Source: Lichenostomus cassidix
Taxonomy: Eukaryota; Chordata; Aves; Passeriformes; Meliphagidae
Length of the DNA stretch: 64,000 nt
NCBI GenBank assembly: GCA_008360975.2
Contig: CM039182.1
Span: 108,118,443 to 108,182,442, forward strand
Direction: 5' to 3'
A program made the translations under genes and the position numbers. The stretch's first letter is position 1, and every line of letters begins with the position of its first letter. Under the pieces are notes generated by a model. The model was not told the origin of the DNA. It made no database searches and saw nothing but the letters and a program-made list of their open reading frames with translations. Of this stretch, positions 38,921 through 53,000 are shown one piece after another.

Positions 38921-39895
38921 CTTTACTTATTTCTCAGATATCTTATTCACATGTTTCATTGAGAAGGAGTAGTCTCATCTATGATAAAAGAATACATTTG
39001 AAGCTCATGAATGAAACAAAAACATTCTTGATGTGATGTGTTTGAGGACCAATAAAATAATTTGAGGTAGAAAGCTTAGAAGCAATAAGATTCAGCTGTA
39101 AGGACAATTTTACTCCTACAGCTCTCTTACTGCATCAGCTGAAGTTTGAGAAGTGGACAATGTGACATAATATGTGATGGTGTGGAAGAAGGAGAGAAGC
39201 TGTTATTTTTTAAATTGTTTCTGGAAGAGAATGTACTGAACATACTGCTCAGCCTGAGTTTACAAAATTATCTGCTGTGCGTTAGGGAGAAATACGCTGT
39301 GAGGAATGTTTGCTGCACTAGAAGGAATTTGTACCACAAAAAAAATCAGCAGTTAGTACCACTAGGGTTCATTTCAGAGAGATCCTCCTTTGGAAGGCCC
39401 TGCCCCTCAGATAACCCCTCTTTGTTTCTCTCCCACATTTACCTTTTCCTGTTGTGCTCTACAGCCAGATTAAAGGATCAACAGGAATTGAAATACTCCA
39501 CAGTGCCGCCTACTCATCCAGCAGACTGGGTGGTTTTTTGTTTAGAAGAGTTGGAGTTTGACAATATCTATCTAAGTGCATTAAGTTTGTCTGCAGAGCA
39601 TTAGAAAAGAAATCCAGGCTTTCAAAAGGAAGGGAAATCTGCCTTCAGCAAAATTTTTGTTTACTTTGGTAACAGAGTGTTTTTTGGGGGAGATTTTTTC
39701 ATGTCTGGCTCTGTCTGCCACCACAGATAAGCTTCTGAATCACAGCAACAGATGAATGGCTGACATTTTTCCTGGTGTCAGTGAAAAGAAAACAAGAGAA
39801 TTGGTTTGTTATCTTTACTACCAACAGACGACCACCTCCTTCCCAGGAGGCACCAAAGGCAGAACACATTTCACAAAGCAGAACCATTAAATCTT
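38921..39895. other. Intergenic DNA
   Basis: No gene, RNA gene or repeat recognised. A 152-codon open frame at 39146-39604 has no motif or splice context that suggests a protein. Confidence 0.45.
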
Positions 39896-39899
39896 TCCT

Positions 39900-40500
39900 T
39901 CACAGAATTACAGAATTGTTAGGGTTGTAAGGAATCTCTGGAAATCTTCTAGTCCAACCCCCCTGCCAAGATAGGTTATACAGGAATGTGTCCAGGTGGG
40001 TTTTGAATGTCTCCAAAGAGGGAGACTCCATGATCTCCTTGGGCACCTGTTCCAGGGCTCTGCCACCCTCAATGGAAAGAGGCTCCTCCTTATGTTCAGG
40101 TGAAATATCTTGAGTGTTAGTTTACAACCATTGCTCCTCATCCTGTCTCTGGGCAACACTGAAAAGAGTCTGGCACCATCCTCTTGGCACCCACCTTTGA
40201 GATATTTATATGCATTAATGAAATTCCCTCTCAGTCCTCTCTAGAATGAACACACCCAGCTCCTGCAGTCTCTCCTGATGAGAGAGATGCTCCAGACCCC
40301 AAATCATTGTTGTGGCCCCTACTGGACCCTCTCCAGTAGCTCCTTGTCTCTCTTGTACTGAGGAGCCCAGAACTAGACACAGCACTCCAGATGTGACCTC
40401 ACCAAGGCAGAGTAGAGGGACAATATCACCTCCCTCAGCCTGCTGGCCACACTCTTCCCAATGCACCCCAGGATTCCATCAGCCCTCCTTGTGTGCAGGA
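39900..40500 (-). mobile_element. CR1 LINE 3' fragment, antisense
   Basis: Starts cacagaattacagaattgtt, the reverse of a CR1 3' end. It continues with tctagtccaacccccctgcc, an aatgtctccaaagagggaga-like block and gcactccagatgtgacctca, ending near gcaccccaggattccatcag. It is one of the better-preserved CR1 tails here, but still degenerate. Confidence 0.9.
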
Positions 40501-40589
40501 AAGCTCCTGCCCCACTGCCTCGGAACCAAAACCAAACCAACAACAAGCAGCGTTTTCCCTGGAACTGGAGGAAAACTCCCGGGAATGTG

Positions 40590-40800
40590 AGGAGGTGAGC
40601 TGTGCCTGAGGCCACCAGATGGCAGCCCGTGACCGCGTGTCCCCCGCCTGCCGGGGATGCGGCAGGGTGACACGGCGACACGCGGAGAGAGGTGACACGG
40701 ACTGCTCCGCAAGGGACGAGCAGGGCAGAGGCTGCAGAACAGCGCTCACACCACATGCCATGTCGCTGAGACAGCTCCAGCCTCGTCGCGCCTGAAAGGT
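40590..40800. promoter_or_regulatory. GC-rich patch with CTCF-type motif
   Basis: An isolated CpG-rich stretch in otherwise AT-rich intergenic DNA. It holds ccaccagatggcag at 40612-40625, which fits the CTCF core CCASYAGRKGGCRS at every position. A ggtgacacgg unit recurs at about 40665 and 40691. No gene start is evident. Confidence 0.5.
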
Positions 40801-42505
40801 TTTTTTTTTCGTTACAAGCACATCATAAGCGGCATTAAAATGTAGCCGGTTGGGCTCAGTAAAGCCCACGGGAACAAAGGACAAGGTCCTGGACTGCTAT
40901 ACAGCCTCTCTTTTTTAGTGCTTCCTTTCGTGTAGGTTACAAATCCCTTCCAAATAACAATGATTTTTCCAGCTTTGTCATTGATATCTTAAATTAGATG
41001 TTCTTTGCTCTCAAAAGATGAATCCCTCAGGAGTCACAGCATTTTCTTTCAGAAGTTTTGATGCGTTCTGTAATGAAAAGAGAAACAATACTCGACCTGA
41101 TTAATAGAACTGCAGCTAACAAACAGTACCCCGAGGGATCAGCACTCTAATAATGAAATAATGCCACAGCAAAGTCTCCATCCCCATTTCCATCACTCTT
41201 CTTCTTCTCAACTTTGCACAGTTTTAACCAGGGACACATCTACCCTGAGCTTTTACAGGTGATGAGTCAAGCTACAGGAGGAGACAAAAAGGCATCCCAG
41301 CATCGCAGTTCACCATGTGGTGGTTTTTGTACAGCTGTCACACTAAGTCAAAATGAACAACCTATCAATGACATCTCTAGAAAGGGACCTATTATGGATG
41401 TTGATTATTTTTAACAGAAAAAATTAAGAGATTGAGAAAAAAATACTGCACAAAACAGTTGCCTCAGAAAGAGAAGACTTTTGTGCTATGCAAACAGTAC
41501 ATTTTCCACCCCTTTTCTCTGTCCATACTTTATAGGTTTTCCACAGAAAGCAAGTTTTTACTTTTATTGGTACTTCTTTCTTTTTCCATCTCACTATTCC
41601 GGAAGATTTGTAAAAAGAGACTAAATTTGACCTAGGGTAAAACTAGACTCCATTTGCCGTGAAGGCATTATTGTGCTTGCTTTATCAGGGTTCCCTTGGT
41701 AGTGTCCTCAACATCTAGGCAGGAAAACCATCAGAAAGTCCAGAAATTTCTTTTCCTTGTAAGAAGAGCTCAGGCTGGGATAAGAGGCAAGTGTCGTTCT
41801 GCTGGGAGTTTCTGTAGACGACATCACTCGTATAGGGGAACATATGTAATTACAAGATGAGGGATAAATTAGTCACCTTGTCATAACTGAATACTCTGGC
41901 AAATTACAAGGCTGCCACAGTTCTGATAATTAGTTTTCATGGGTACAAGCAATTTAGGTTTTGATAACCTCTGGTCAAAGTTGCAGTTTAGACTGCAGAT
42001 GACTAACCACAAAAACAGCAGGATGTCTGTAGGAGTGGAAAGAGAATGCTCTCTATTTTTGAAGAGTGTTTTTCTTCCTTCCAGAATGACTGCAGAAGAA
42101 GGAGCCCTACCTGATCTCAGGCAAAACCATTTTTTTTTACCAAAAGCAGCATGCTCATGTGGTCAGCCATGAAAAGCTGTATATCACTGCTCAGAAGTAC
42201 AAGCTGGTTCATCCGCCTGCTCACTTCTTTGGTTTCCACCATCTCCACATGGCAAGCTCTCCCAGGCCCTTACTTCTGGAATTGTCCCTGGGCTCTGCCA
42301 TGAGGAAGTTAATGCTACCTCTTCAGACTGAAATTCAAAAAAACTCTGTCTCACATCCTAATCGATTCAGACAGTAAGGAAAGAAAGGGAGAAACAACCT
42401 GTCCTCATCTGGGGTGCAGTGCCCAAACCTCAAGGGCAGCAAACACCTCCTAGAATTTCCCCAGTTTCCTCTTTGAACATGAAGGAGACCCATCATATAC
42501 ATGGG

Positions 42506-42540
42506 AAAAATCTGTTCTGGTGTAAAAATCTGTTCTGGTG
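42506..42540 (+). repeat. Tandem duplication, 18-bp unit x 1.9
   Basis: The unit aaaaatctgttctggtgt is repeated once directly, lacking the final base in the second copy. Intergenic; likely a small slippage duplication. Confidence 0.85.
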
Positions 42541-44789
42541 AACTACAAAGTGAATGTTTACCTGGTGCTTGAAGAGCTGGTTCATCCCAACAAGAGCAGT
42601 TCCATTTTTGGACCCTCTACTGCAGACAGTAGCTACTCTGCTGTGGCCACCAAGATAAAACTGATATTAGCAAGAACAGTGTCCTGTGTGGAAACAGCAC
42701 AGTTGCCTCCAAAGAGAAACTACGGGCAAAGCTACAGCAGAGTGGGGTGACAGCATAAGTGCACCAGCTCTTCAGAATAAATGGACAGTGTGTATTCACA
42801 TTCCTTCTAAAATTTGAAACCAAAAACCCCAGTGTCTCCTTTGCAAGGAGCTCTGTAAAAAGGATGTCCAGCAACACAAAATCTCCAGCAGCACATGTTT
42901 AATGTCAGCTACAGTTTAAAACACAGAGACTGACTCAGAAAATATTATTTCAGCCTCGTTTCTTCTTGAGTTACCACTTCCCTTGGAGATTTAAGCATAA
43001 AACATTGAAAATACCTGTCCCCTGTAAAGCAGGCCTATTGAACTCCCAAAAGGTTTGCTTTTCTATACATTGCTGCTTTAGGTTTCTGTATTTTATTTGC
43101 ATGACAGTCTATGTCCATCACCTCCTGAAAGTGTATCCTCTCTCCCCCCACACAGCCTTCCCTTCTGTTGTTTTTGCAGCTCTTGTTTCTCCCCATCCCT
43201 CTATGGGATATTCCCCTGTTCATTCCTTTTACTGACATTTTAGCCAGGTGACTCCTCCAACCACCCCCCTTCCCTGCTCCTGTTAAATGCTTGGCTCATG
43301 TTCCTTCCTCCCTCTCAGTCACAGACATGGGTCCTCACACAGCTCTGCCCTTCTTTCTGTCTCCTCTTCCTTGCATGGTTCTCCCTGGTGCAGCATTTCT
43401 ACTTAAAATAATCAAAGCTGTTTTCCTACATAAGGAGGCCTTTGCTCCTCAGGCTTCTCTGAATGTATGTGCTGTGTACTACCATCTTCTCCTCCCAGCT
43501 GTCAAACTGCATCTCCTTCCCAGACTTCTCCTTCCATTTCTGTCTGCATTCCCAACACTAGCCAGTTATGCTGTTTCCTGATTTTTCTATGCCCTTTCTG
43601 CTGTGTTCCCCTCAAGCCCTACTCCAAGCAATTTCTACTAGAGATTCACCCTTAACACTGAATAATTACTTCAGCCACTCAGGCTTGTCTTCCTCCACTT
43701 TCAGATGCTGCTTGACCACTTTTGCCTGAGAGTGTGGAACACATTAGCTTGGAAAAGAGAGAAATAGGGAATTTATCAGTGGAGGAAACAAATGGGTGAA
43801 CTCTGAAGTGTCTGAACTCTTTAAACCCTTTTATATACTCCTCCTGCTTTCTCCCAAAATAAATCATTCCAAAAGACTAGGTGGGACTTTAGTTTCTGAG
43901 ACCCCCTGAGAGCAGAGACCCTCAGGGTACTCTAGTAGGCAGAAAACCCCCAGGGTGCAGAGGCTGAGCATGGAAAGGAAGGGCCAGTTTATCAGGATCC
44001 TGATCAGCCCCTGGGGATAAAAATCTCTGGAGTGGTGAGGCTGAGGTAGGAGCACAGAAGCTAAAGCTCAGTTCTCAAATAAGTAACTGAAATGTATAAT
44101 TACACAAGAGCACTGAATAGAGGTTTCTGTTAATCTGTGATCCGATAATCTTCTTTCATTGCCACTTAGCAACAGAATTACAAACTGAGGATGGAAAGCC
44201 AGGTTGACTTAAAATTCCTCTCTTTACTGGGCAGAGATGAAAAAAGGTCCCTCTCTGGGCAGGCAAAACAGGTTTCCCAGGTACTGGAAACTGTGCCTTA
44301 CACCATAATATAAGTGCAGACACCTGTATTTCAAGTTGCTTGAAGTCCAGCTCAGTTGGGCAAATAAAATTGTTTATAAGAATTAGTAAACTTTACTCAC
44401 AGGACCACAAGATTAATCCAGACACACATATCCACAAACTCCATTAAAATCATATATCATTAGAAGAGGAAATGTGGAAGAAGGGACCACTAGACCAAAA
44501 CAGGTGCACTGGAAATTGCTCTTAACTGTTGGATTAAACAGCAATCGTCATGTTTTTGGGAGACCCACAATGACACAGAGATGCTCAGGAAACCCGTGGG
44601 AGAGTGTTATCCTTCTGCAGTGATCCCTACCCAGAGCCACTGGCCTTCACTGTCCTATTTTAAGAGACATTCTGCACCCAGCAGAGTGTCAGCCTACCTC
44701 AGGCCTCTCCTAGTTTCAGCTCTTTCCACAAACATCACAAAAAGAGTGTGACTTAAGGTGCCTGCCACCCTGCTCTTTATATCCAAGCT

Positions 44790-44882
44790 TCTTCTTTCCA
44801 TCTCCTTCTTACCTTTTTTTTTTTGTTGTTCTTTTTCTTACCTTTTTCCTTTAGTTCTTTTTCTTACCTTTTTTCTTTTCCT
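44790..44882 (+). repeat. Pyrimidine-rich tract with repeated ttctttttcttacctttttt
   Basis: C/T-rich low-complexity DNA in which ttctttttcttaccttttt occurs twice in close succession. No function is implied. Confidence 0.8.
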
Positions 44883-47800
44883 GTGATTTTTTGACTACAG
44901 AGTCAAGCAGTCAGATAAGACCCCATCTTTTGCAGTGTTGCTGTGAGTCTGGGGGCAGACAGGCAGCTCAAAGATGCGATAAAAGCTGCTTAGCAACCAG
45001 ACTCAGCCACATCTTGGAGTGCCTGGTGAGACTGCATGGCCTGCTTGGCATTCAACAGATTCTTCCCTATAATCCAACTCGGATGCCTTTTCCTTTGCAC
45101 GTGTCATGATCCCCAGAGACAAGACTCCTACGACGACAGCTTCCTTCTACCTTGAGCAATTTGTTCCCCATGCTGTGGAAAGGATGGGCTCCCATCCCAA
45201 TAGTGCTGCCCAGAGGCAGAAGAGAGAGGGGAGGTATTCCAGCCAAAGGGCAACAGACCCAAGGGTGCTGTTAAAATGAAAGTTTAAATTAATATTTACA
45301 TTTTAAAAGGATTGAATTTGCTTTGCTGGGTTATCTTCAGCCAAGGACACGGCACTTTTTTTGTTTGTTTTGTTTTTACAGTAATGTTTTCCTCTGAAAC
45401 TGAGCAGCCAAGGCCTGCCTGTGCAGACCCATGCACCCTGTTTAAGAGAGGCTCTTTGTACCACAACGTGGCTCTGCTCCAGGACGCTGGAGTTCTTCAT
45501 TCCTGGGAGAAACTAACCACGGTGGCAGGGGTCTGTCCCAGGAGCCTGAAGAGCTCCATGGCTGCTGGGTGCCTTGCCATGGACCAAGGGACAGTGTCCC
45601 CTCATGAAAACGTTGATGGGCAGGCAAAGAGGAAGGGCAGAATAAGGCACTCTGTTACCTCCGCTCTACCATTTTTAGTGGCTGTGTGAAAGGAACAGCT
45701 GGGGGAATTCTGGCTTTCAAGAAGCCCAGGGAGTGGTTTCTCAAAGCAATTAGACCTCTGCTGGTAGATGTTGCAAGAGCATTTATGGACCTCTGCAGGA
45801 AATAAATCCACCATCCACAAGCCAGCTGGGTGTATGCAGCAACAGCTGTGTCTGCACTTCAGGAAGAAGGGGTAAAAAGTCTCATAAACCATGTTTAACT
45901 CAGTCCACTCCTGCACTGAGATTTCCCCAACTTCGGCATGGCAACCCTGGGTGTAAAAAAAAAGACAAATTGCTCAACAGAAAGGAGTGTGACTAGCAAT
46001 TACACACTTCTGCTATTTGCAGCCTTCCTCACATAATGGCACAAAGAAAGAGCAAAATTAGTATGTGCTCCTCTTTCCATGTGACTTTTTGTACTTCATG
46101 GAGGAACTTCAATAGACTCATCAAGCTGATACTAATAAAAGATCTACAGTTCTGTCTGCAGTCAAATATTACCCAGACAATAGTCGTGGGCAGGAGTTAT
46201 TTGCTGGTTTTTCCCACCTCAGGCCATGCTTCTTTCATCATTTTTCAAAGACTAAATCACCTACTTGCTGAGTATTATCTTTAAAGAAAAAGCTAAAATA
46301 TGCTTTTTCTCCTGCCACCAGGAGCCCAATAGCTAATGATGTCAAGCTCATTGGAAATTATCAGTACAAAGCAGCAGCCAACAGAGTAGTGAAGTCCAAT
46401 ACTGAGGACAGAGGGAATCTTTTAAATTGCATGGAGGAAAGGAGAATAAAGAAAGTCATCCAGAGTGCATGAGTCTTTTGTGCTCTATTGAGGGAGAATG
46501 CTAGTTAGCAAAGGTGGGTAAGGGTTTTGATCTGATATTTCAAAGCCTTTTGAGGCATCCAAGCAATTCTAAGGACTTGTCTATTTGGCCATACTTGACA
46601 GTTTGTTAAGGCAGAATGTGAACATAAAGAGTGGCAACTGTTCTGCTAGGTGTGGACAAGCTGCTGGCCTCAGTGCCTTCTCTGGCCTGCATGAGAGGGA
46701 TTAAAATTCTTTTGAATCACGCTTAGAGGAGAAAATCACAGAGATGAAGGGGATTAAACGAATTTAGTTTTCCAGTACATATTTCCCTAAGCTGGTTTCC
46801 AGTGACTCCAATGTTATGGGCTGTGATGCAGTGTCAGGAAGACACGGAATGCTGTGCACTGCAACGTGTAGTAGTGAAGTGACCATAGTGCTGCCCTACA
46901 AACAGGGAGGGCCCTACCTGGCCTCCTTCAGGGCAGCAAGCCTTGTGTGGCTCCCAGATCAGCTCTGAATGCAGGTTGGTCCAGTCTGGGAATTTCAGCT
47001 GGAAGGACAATACAGCAATCACAGCTCATACTTGACCTCCACATCCTGTGACAGTGAGCAGTGGGAATAATTCCCCAACAGCTCCATGCTTATCCCGTAA
47101 TCCCCTCGCAGAGTGATTTTTTAAATAAAATACTTAAAATCACTGTGTGGACTCCAGATTTGTAAAGCAAGCTGTTGGGAGTCAAGAACTCAAACTTCCT
47201 ACCTCTTTGACCTGAGTACAGGCAATAAATTCTTTTAACTCTAGCAGAGACCTAACTGGCTGCTATAAGCGAGCTCCTGTTTCACCCCCTGGACAATACA
47301 CACTGCATGATACATAGAGGGTCTGCTGGATGACTGTTCTGCTTGAGTTTGTCTTGAAGGACAACAGCCTCTGCTTTGCTACCATTATTGACAAAGCCTA
47401 ATTGCATGCAAAAAAAATCCTGAACAGTCCAGAGACTAAACAGTTTCTCAGCAAAGGTTTGTGGGGGCCTATATACTATGCAGACCTAGAAAGAGAATCT
47501 AAATGCTCCCCAAAAAGAATATACTTGAACACAGGGCAGGAATAAAACCTCAACTGCAATAGACAGATTTTGTAATAGCTGTGATTGTAGATCTAGAACA
47601 GTGGCACAACGGTCATAGATACAGTTAAGTTGTAGGCTTACCTGACATTTATTTTATTTTTGTGGCACAGAAGGTGTTCTGAACCTTGTTCAGAGATACT
47701 GAGAAAAGAAATTGCTATTTTTATCTGCAGAAAATGTTGCATTGAGCTATTCACAACCTCAAACTCTATAAACCTGAGCATGTATCTGTTACATGATTGG

Positions 47801-49860
47801 AATTCAGTCTCCCAGCTTGGCTGGCAGTGGGAAAAGGGGGGTATAACCACAGAGGTTTAATCATGGAAAAGTATACACACATTGCCTTTGTCCATCCATT
47901 TAAAGCAGCAATCTGTGTTTGCCACTATATAAGGCAGGCAGCAGTTCATGCAGAAAGCACTATGGAGAGTTTGTGTATTTACATACACAAGCAAGATTTT
48001 CCTTTACAATATACCCAGGAATAACTGCCAGTTAATCTCCTGTTGACTCATGTATCCCACTGCATTTCAGAGTGTACAGATTATTTTTGTCTGTACAAAA
48101 CTAGCTCAGTGTATGGGCAACATGCTGAGAAGCACTACCTCAAAGCTACTCATATATTTTTTAGTACACCTTCACCGAGTATTTCCTACCTGGATCACAG
48201 AGCTAGCTTTCACGTCTGCTACAGGCAGAACTAGCAAGAGCTGTTGGCTCAGGGAAGCTAAAAAAATCTATGATCAGTGGCTGGTCTAAAATAGCTATTA
48301 ATTTTTCTTCTGCTGGTTTCACATCACAAAAGTGTCTAGCCCTTAAGTTTTCCTCCCTGAAATGTTGTGGTATACTTTATTTTTGTCTTTAAAATGTGAG
48401 GGAGAACAAAAATTTTTAAAAAAGGAAAAAGGAAATACAGATGTTATTAATGTATTGTACATAGGGTCTTGATCTGTTCTAAAAAGCTTTTGAACCTTTT
48501 GACCTTTTTAAATACCTTTTTCTTTTTATCCCTTCAAAGTCACAAGGCTGTTTCCTCTCAGATCCATTTTCATGAGGCACTCATTTGGTTTTGTCAGAGC
48601 AGTGACACTGGTAAATGTGTTTGGAAGCTGATGCCAAAGTTCAGTGAAGCCCGTGGTGGATACAGGAACTCTGTTTATGAAATAAAACTATTAGTACAGC
48701 ATTTCCTCAGAGCTTTTGGCAGGAAACAGGCACCAGTTCAATTAATAAAAAGAAAGGCATAAATGTGTGACTGTCACTGTCACTTGGTAACTTCCCACTC
48801 AACAGCATGCCCAGGGGATTTTATTGCAGGGGAGATGGGGATCTTATTACAAGGTGGGGCAGATGGACAGGAGGGATATAGGGTCTGGGTAGCCCAGGAC
48901 ACATGGCAGAGTGCAAAGACACCCACAGGCACACCAGCCACAATTCCCATGGAAGCTGCATCCATGTGAGTGTCTGATCTACCTGTATCTGTAATGATCT
49001 CCTCTGAACAGAGACTTGAGTAATTCAAATGACATTATTGGATGATTAGCCATTAACCAATGGCTAATTTGGTCCTGTGCAAATTTGCAGAATCTTTTCA
49101 AAAGCCTACCCAGGTGGCCCTGCATGATGGAAAAACAGGCATTTCCTCACACTTATTTGTATTCAGGTACCAGAATGAAGTGCCCTAAACTCAGCATTTT
49201 ACAATCTTAAACAGCAAGATGATGAGCAAAGTACATAGCTGCAATAGCTTAGCAAATATATATGACTTAAGAAAAGATTATAATTTAACCCTGCAGAACC
49301 TCTTTTGGTCATTATAGCTAGAGGAAGATTTTCATTGTCATGTCTGCTCTAATTAATCATTTGACATCTGCAGTCCATTGAGAACAAATTGATAATTGAT
49401 GGAAATTCACTTAAAAATATCATACACTCCCAAAAGAGCCTAAGGGAAAAAAAGAGCCCTAGGAAAATAGTGGCCTCTGTTAAGGTTTTTTTTGCTATCA
49501 GAAACATTTGCATCATGTTGTAGATTTATTGTGTATGTCTTACTGTAAGAATGGCACAAAATATAAATTTAAAATATAAACCACTTAATCATTTTGCTAA
49601 TAAATAGATTGACCTTTAAAAACATTGATCTCATGGCAAGTTCCAGCATCTTTCAGACACAGGAAATATTAAGTCTGGCACAAGGATATTCAGTTAGCTT
49701 TGTGCATAAACTGAATTAGGGTTTTTTTTTAAATCACTTGTCTAGACTGATAGATTAATATGTGGACATGAATACCTATTAAAGTTGAATAACAGAAGTT
49801 TGTTCTTGAGACATCACAAGACCTATGGGAGTAGGCTAATGAAGTAGTAATAATCAGTGC

Positions 49861-50040
49861 CCAGTGACCTTGGAGTTTAAATGCTTCAGAGAAAAAGCCT
49901 GCTGAGATGAACCGGTGCCAGGTGAATTCATACATTACAAATGCCCTAAAGCAAGATTCATCTATTTATATGTTTCTTCTTTTGGACTTTGAGCTATGTC
50001 CTAGGATGCTCCTTGGACACAACCTTGGAAATGATAAAAA
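49861..50040 (+). repeat. Block similar to DNA upstream of the second TTR copy
   Basis: Shares ordered short blocks with 62206-62385: tgaccttggagttta, gcctgctg plus gatga, gtgaattca, ttacaaa, then gatgct and acacaac. The spacing is similar, so this looks like diverged duplicated DNA lying 5' of each transthyretin copy. Limits are approximate. Confidence 0.5.
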
Positions 50041-53000
50041 CCCCTGTGATTTTATACAAGACCATCCCAACCCATCTGTCTTCAAAATTGTTTGCTAACA
50101 ATATCCAATTCCTCGTTCTTGAATTAACTGGATTTGATTTGAGATACAAAATAAGGATGTTTTTCTTATTTTTCTGCACAGGATCAGTAGTGTTTCCTTA
50201 CTTCCAATTAAAATAGGTAGTGTTAGTTCTATGAAAAAAGAAATCTGAGAATGATCATCAAAACTTGAAAAACAGATATTCTCCTCAGTAAAAATGAAAA
50301 GGAAAAAGGCTGATAAACATGCAAACACCACACATACCTGAAATGCCATCGTTTTTAATGCCATTCTTTACAAATTGAAATTCAAGCTCAAACATGAACC
50401 TCCCTGAGCACATTTATTAATTAGAAAAGCATTATCCCTGGCTTTGCAGTGAGGGGAAATGTTATGTAATTAGCAAATAGTGAAAGCAACAGAAAATTTC
50501 TCACTGGCTTCAAGCAGTTAGTGCATTAAGCACTCTCCTGATGTGCCAGAGCTCTGCCACAGCAACTCAGCTGGCAGACACATGAAGTAAAACTCATAGA
50601 ATTCTTGACTCTAGCTCAGAAAATTCAGGCAGACTCCTTTGAGAGGTAAATCTCAGGTCTTTTCCCACAAGACCCTATGGAATGTTACACCAGAGAAGTG
50701 AAAAAAGGTGTCACATTCAGGTCTCCGTATTATAGAAAGGATTTTTTCAGAGCCCAGGAATTCATTAATTCTTTGAACAGTACTAGGGAATTCTATCCAG
50801 ATTACAGAACGGCTTACCATCTATCAGGCCCTTTCATTCCAATGTCACAGGAGAAGCTTACAGGTTTTTATGGTCAAAGTCAGGTATTCCAGCCTGTCTG
50901 AGCATTTTGTCATGTAGAAGCAGTTGGCTTTCTAAATAAAGTCAAATAGAAGGGAATGCAGCAGAGAATAAGGAGCTTATCTATGTAAAACAAGCCTTAG
51001 TGTGTGAGACTACACAGAAGAGAGAGAAAAATACTGTAGCACAGTGGGAAAAATCCTTGACATAAACAAGAGTATTAGCAAGATATGTTTGCTCTTGACC
51101 TGAACACTGTAATGCTTCCAAGCAGGGAGTATGCTTTCATTAGAAATAGGCATTAATCCTAATTCTTCAGAGATGAACTTCAATTGGTTTGGAATTCAGA
51201 TAAGCCTTAAAGCATTCACATATTTGAAGATTATCTAAATTTTTCCATAACTGGGGGTCTCACACTTCTTGGCTTCCATAAAGCTGAGGTCACTGGACGC
51301 AGCAGGGACTCTTGGCCATTTCTTCTCCAGCACCCTAATCACCCTGTATGCTGGGGGACCACCCCTTCTTCTGGGTTTCATGTGTCCCCTAGATCCCAGA
51401 TACTTGCACTATATAGCCTAATACTATCTTTGTTTCAGCTGTGTAACCCTACAGCTTCTTCCTCACCAGGATTCCTAAAGATCTTTCTGTTGAGTTTTCG
51501 GTTAACTCTGTTTACTCTTTTCTTACAAAAGGGCATTTATGCTACTGCTCTGTGCTAAGGCTCTGTGTTGCATCACTTTTCCTGTGGCATGTATACTGCT
51601 GGAAGTCTCTGGGAGCTGCCCTCTTTCCTGCTCTTCATGGCAATTTCCCTTCTCCTTCAGGAGGCCTAGAATTTCCCAGCCCCACTTACATCTCAGAGCT
51701 CCTTTTCATTTCACCTTCTCACATATTTTATCTGGGATAAGTTATTCAATATATAAGCTTCAGAATCCCTTTGCACAGAAAAGGTTTAGCAAAAACAACA
51801 GATAGACAGCAGTCAATCAGCACCTGTTGGATGCTCAGCACTTACCCATCCTCTTTCTCCTTTTGCCCCCCACAATCATAATTTGATTCTCTACCAAGGG
51901 AGAATCATAGCCAGTGATTCTCAGCCAGCTCTTCCAAATCCCTGAGCCCTCACATACATTTGACTGAAAATATTACCACATTGTGGTACTAAGTTGAGGC
52001 TTGCAATGGAAGAACGAAGATCTACTTAGCATTCTTTCACTAGGCTATAGTAATTTTAAATTAGGTTCATATGGGATTTTAATAGAATTCTATAGAAACT
52101 GTAGATGTTTCATGATCAGAGATACAGTAGATTTTTTTTATCTTCTCATTGAGTCCACCTGTATCTTAGAACTTAAAGAAATTATCTAGTTGTGTGCAAG
52201 ATGTGTGAATGGTGATTCATAAACACATGAAGTCTAATTTCCACTCAGACTGGTGAGGCTGACAGTAGTCAAAGAATCTCTGTCTGGGTTATGTAGGGGA
52301 TGAGAGTTGAAAAAAACAGCAAATGAAGGACAAGTTAAAAAAAATAATGTTGGGGTTAGCATTTTTCATGCTCGTTATTCACTCTGGAAAACAGCTGCAG
52401 AAAGGCCAATGTTGTAACAGAGGGAAGCAAAATAGATAATATGGACAACTGAAAGGTACTGTCCCTGTAGACCTGATTTTTCAGAAATTGCTAGTCTGCA
52501 GGAAAACCTAGAAGAAAATCATTATTTTTTAAGTAGTTCTCCCATAGGAAAGCAATTCCTCATGCAGACAAATGCCAATATAATTAACTCCTTGGCATTA
52601 TTTCCTTGCAGAACAGCTGACAGCAAAATACAGGACAGCCTATTTGCACTAGAATACAGATAATTTCTCTTCAAGACAAACAAAGCTGCATTGCTTCAGA
52701 GAAATATTCACAAATAATGGTAACAAAATAATGAAGTAATAGGCTGGTGCACAGATCTAAGAGCAGTATTTAAGTTTCCAAGACCTGAATACAACCCACA
52801 AGCACTAGATTGCAGCATGGTTTGTTACCGCTAGGCACCTTGCACTGACTTTGACGTGCAGGCAAAGTGTGTGTAGAATGTTATTCAGTATCAGCCTGCT
52901 TTGCTGTAAGGACAAAGGGCACTTTGATTCCAGTTCAGGAGATTACTGTGTTATAGGGTTTTTTTTTCTCAAAAATCAACTTTGCCTGAAGAGAAAAACT

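Larger units (their letters stand above)
40801..49860. other. Gene-poor intergenic DNA
   Basis: No recognisable gene. Contains a pyrimidine-rich stretch (about 44790-44882), a small tandem repeat (42506-42540) and many short open frames on both strands with no motif, splice context or composition of a real exon. No RNA gene was recognised. Confidence 0.5.

Noticed and set aside
38563..39036. 157-codon open frame on the + strand
   Set aside because: Runs through the LTR-like fragment and has no protein motif.
40373..40884. Two minus-strand open frames of 127 and 149 codons
   Set aside because: Lie across a CR1 3' tail and the adjacent GC-rich patch; neither resembles the CR1 reverse transcriptase or any other protein.
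50677..50901. 74-codon + strand open frame with protein-like composition
   Set aside because: No known motif, no signal peptide, no flanking splice sites. Not strong enough to call a gene; protein-level conservation would be needed.
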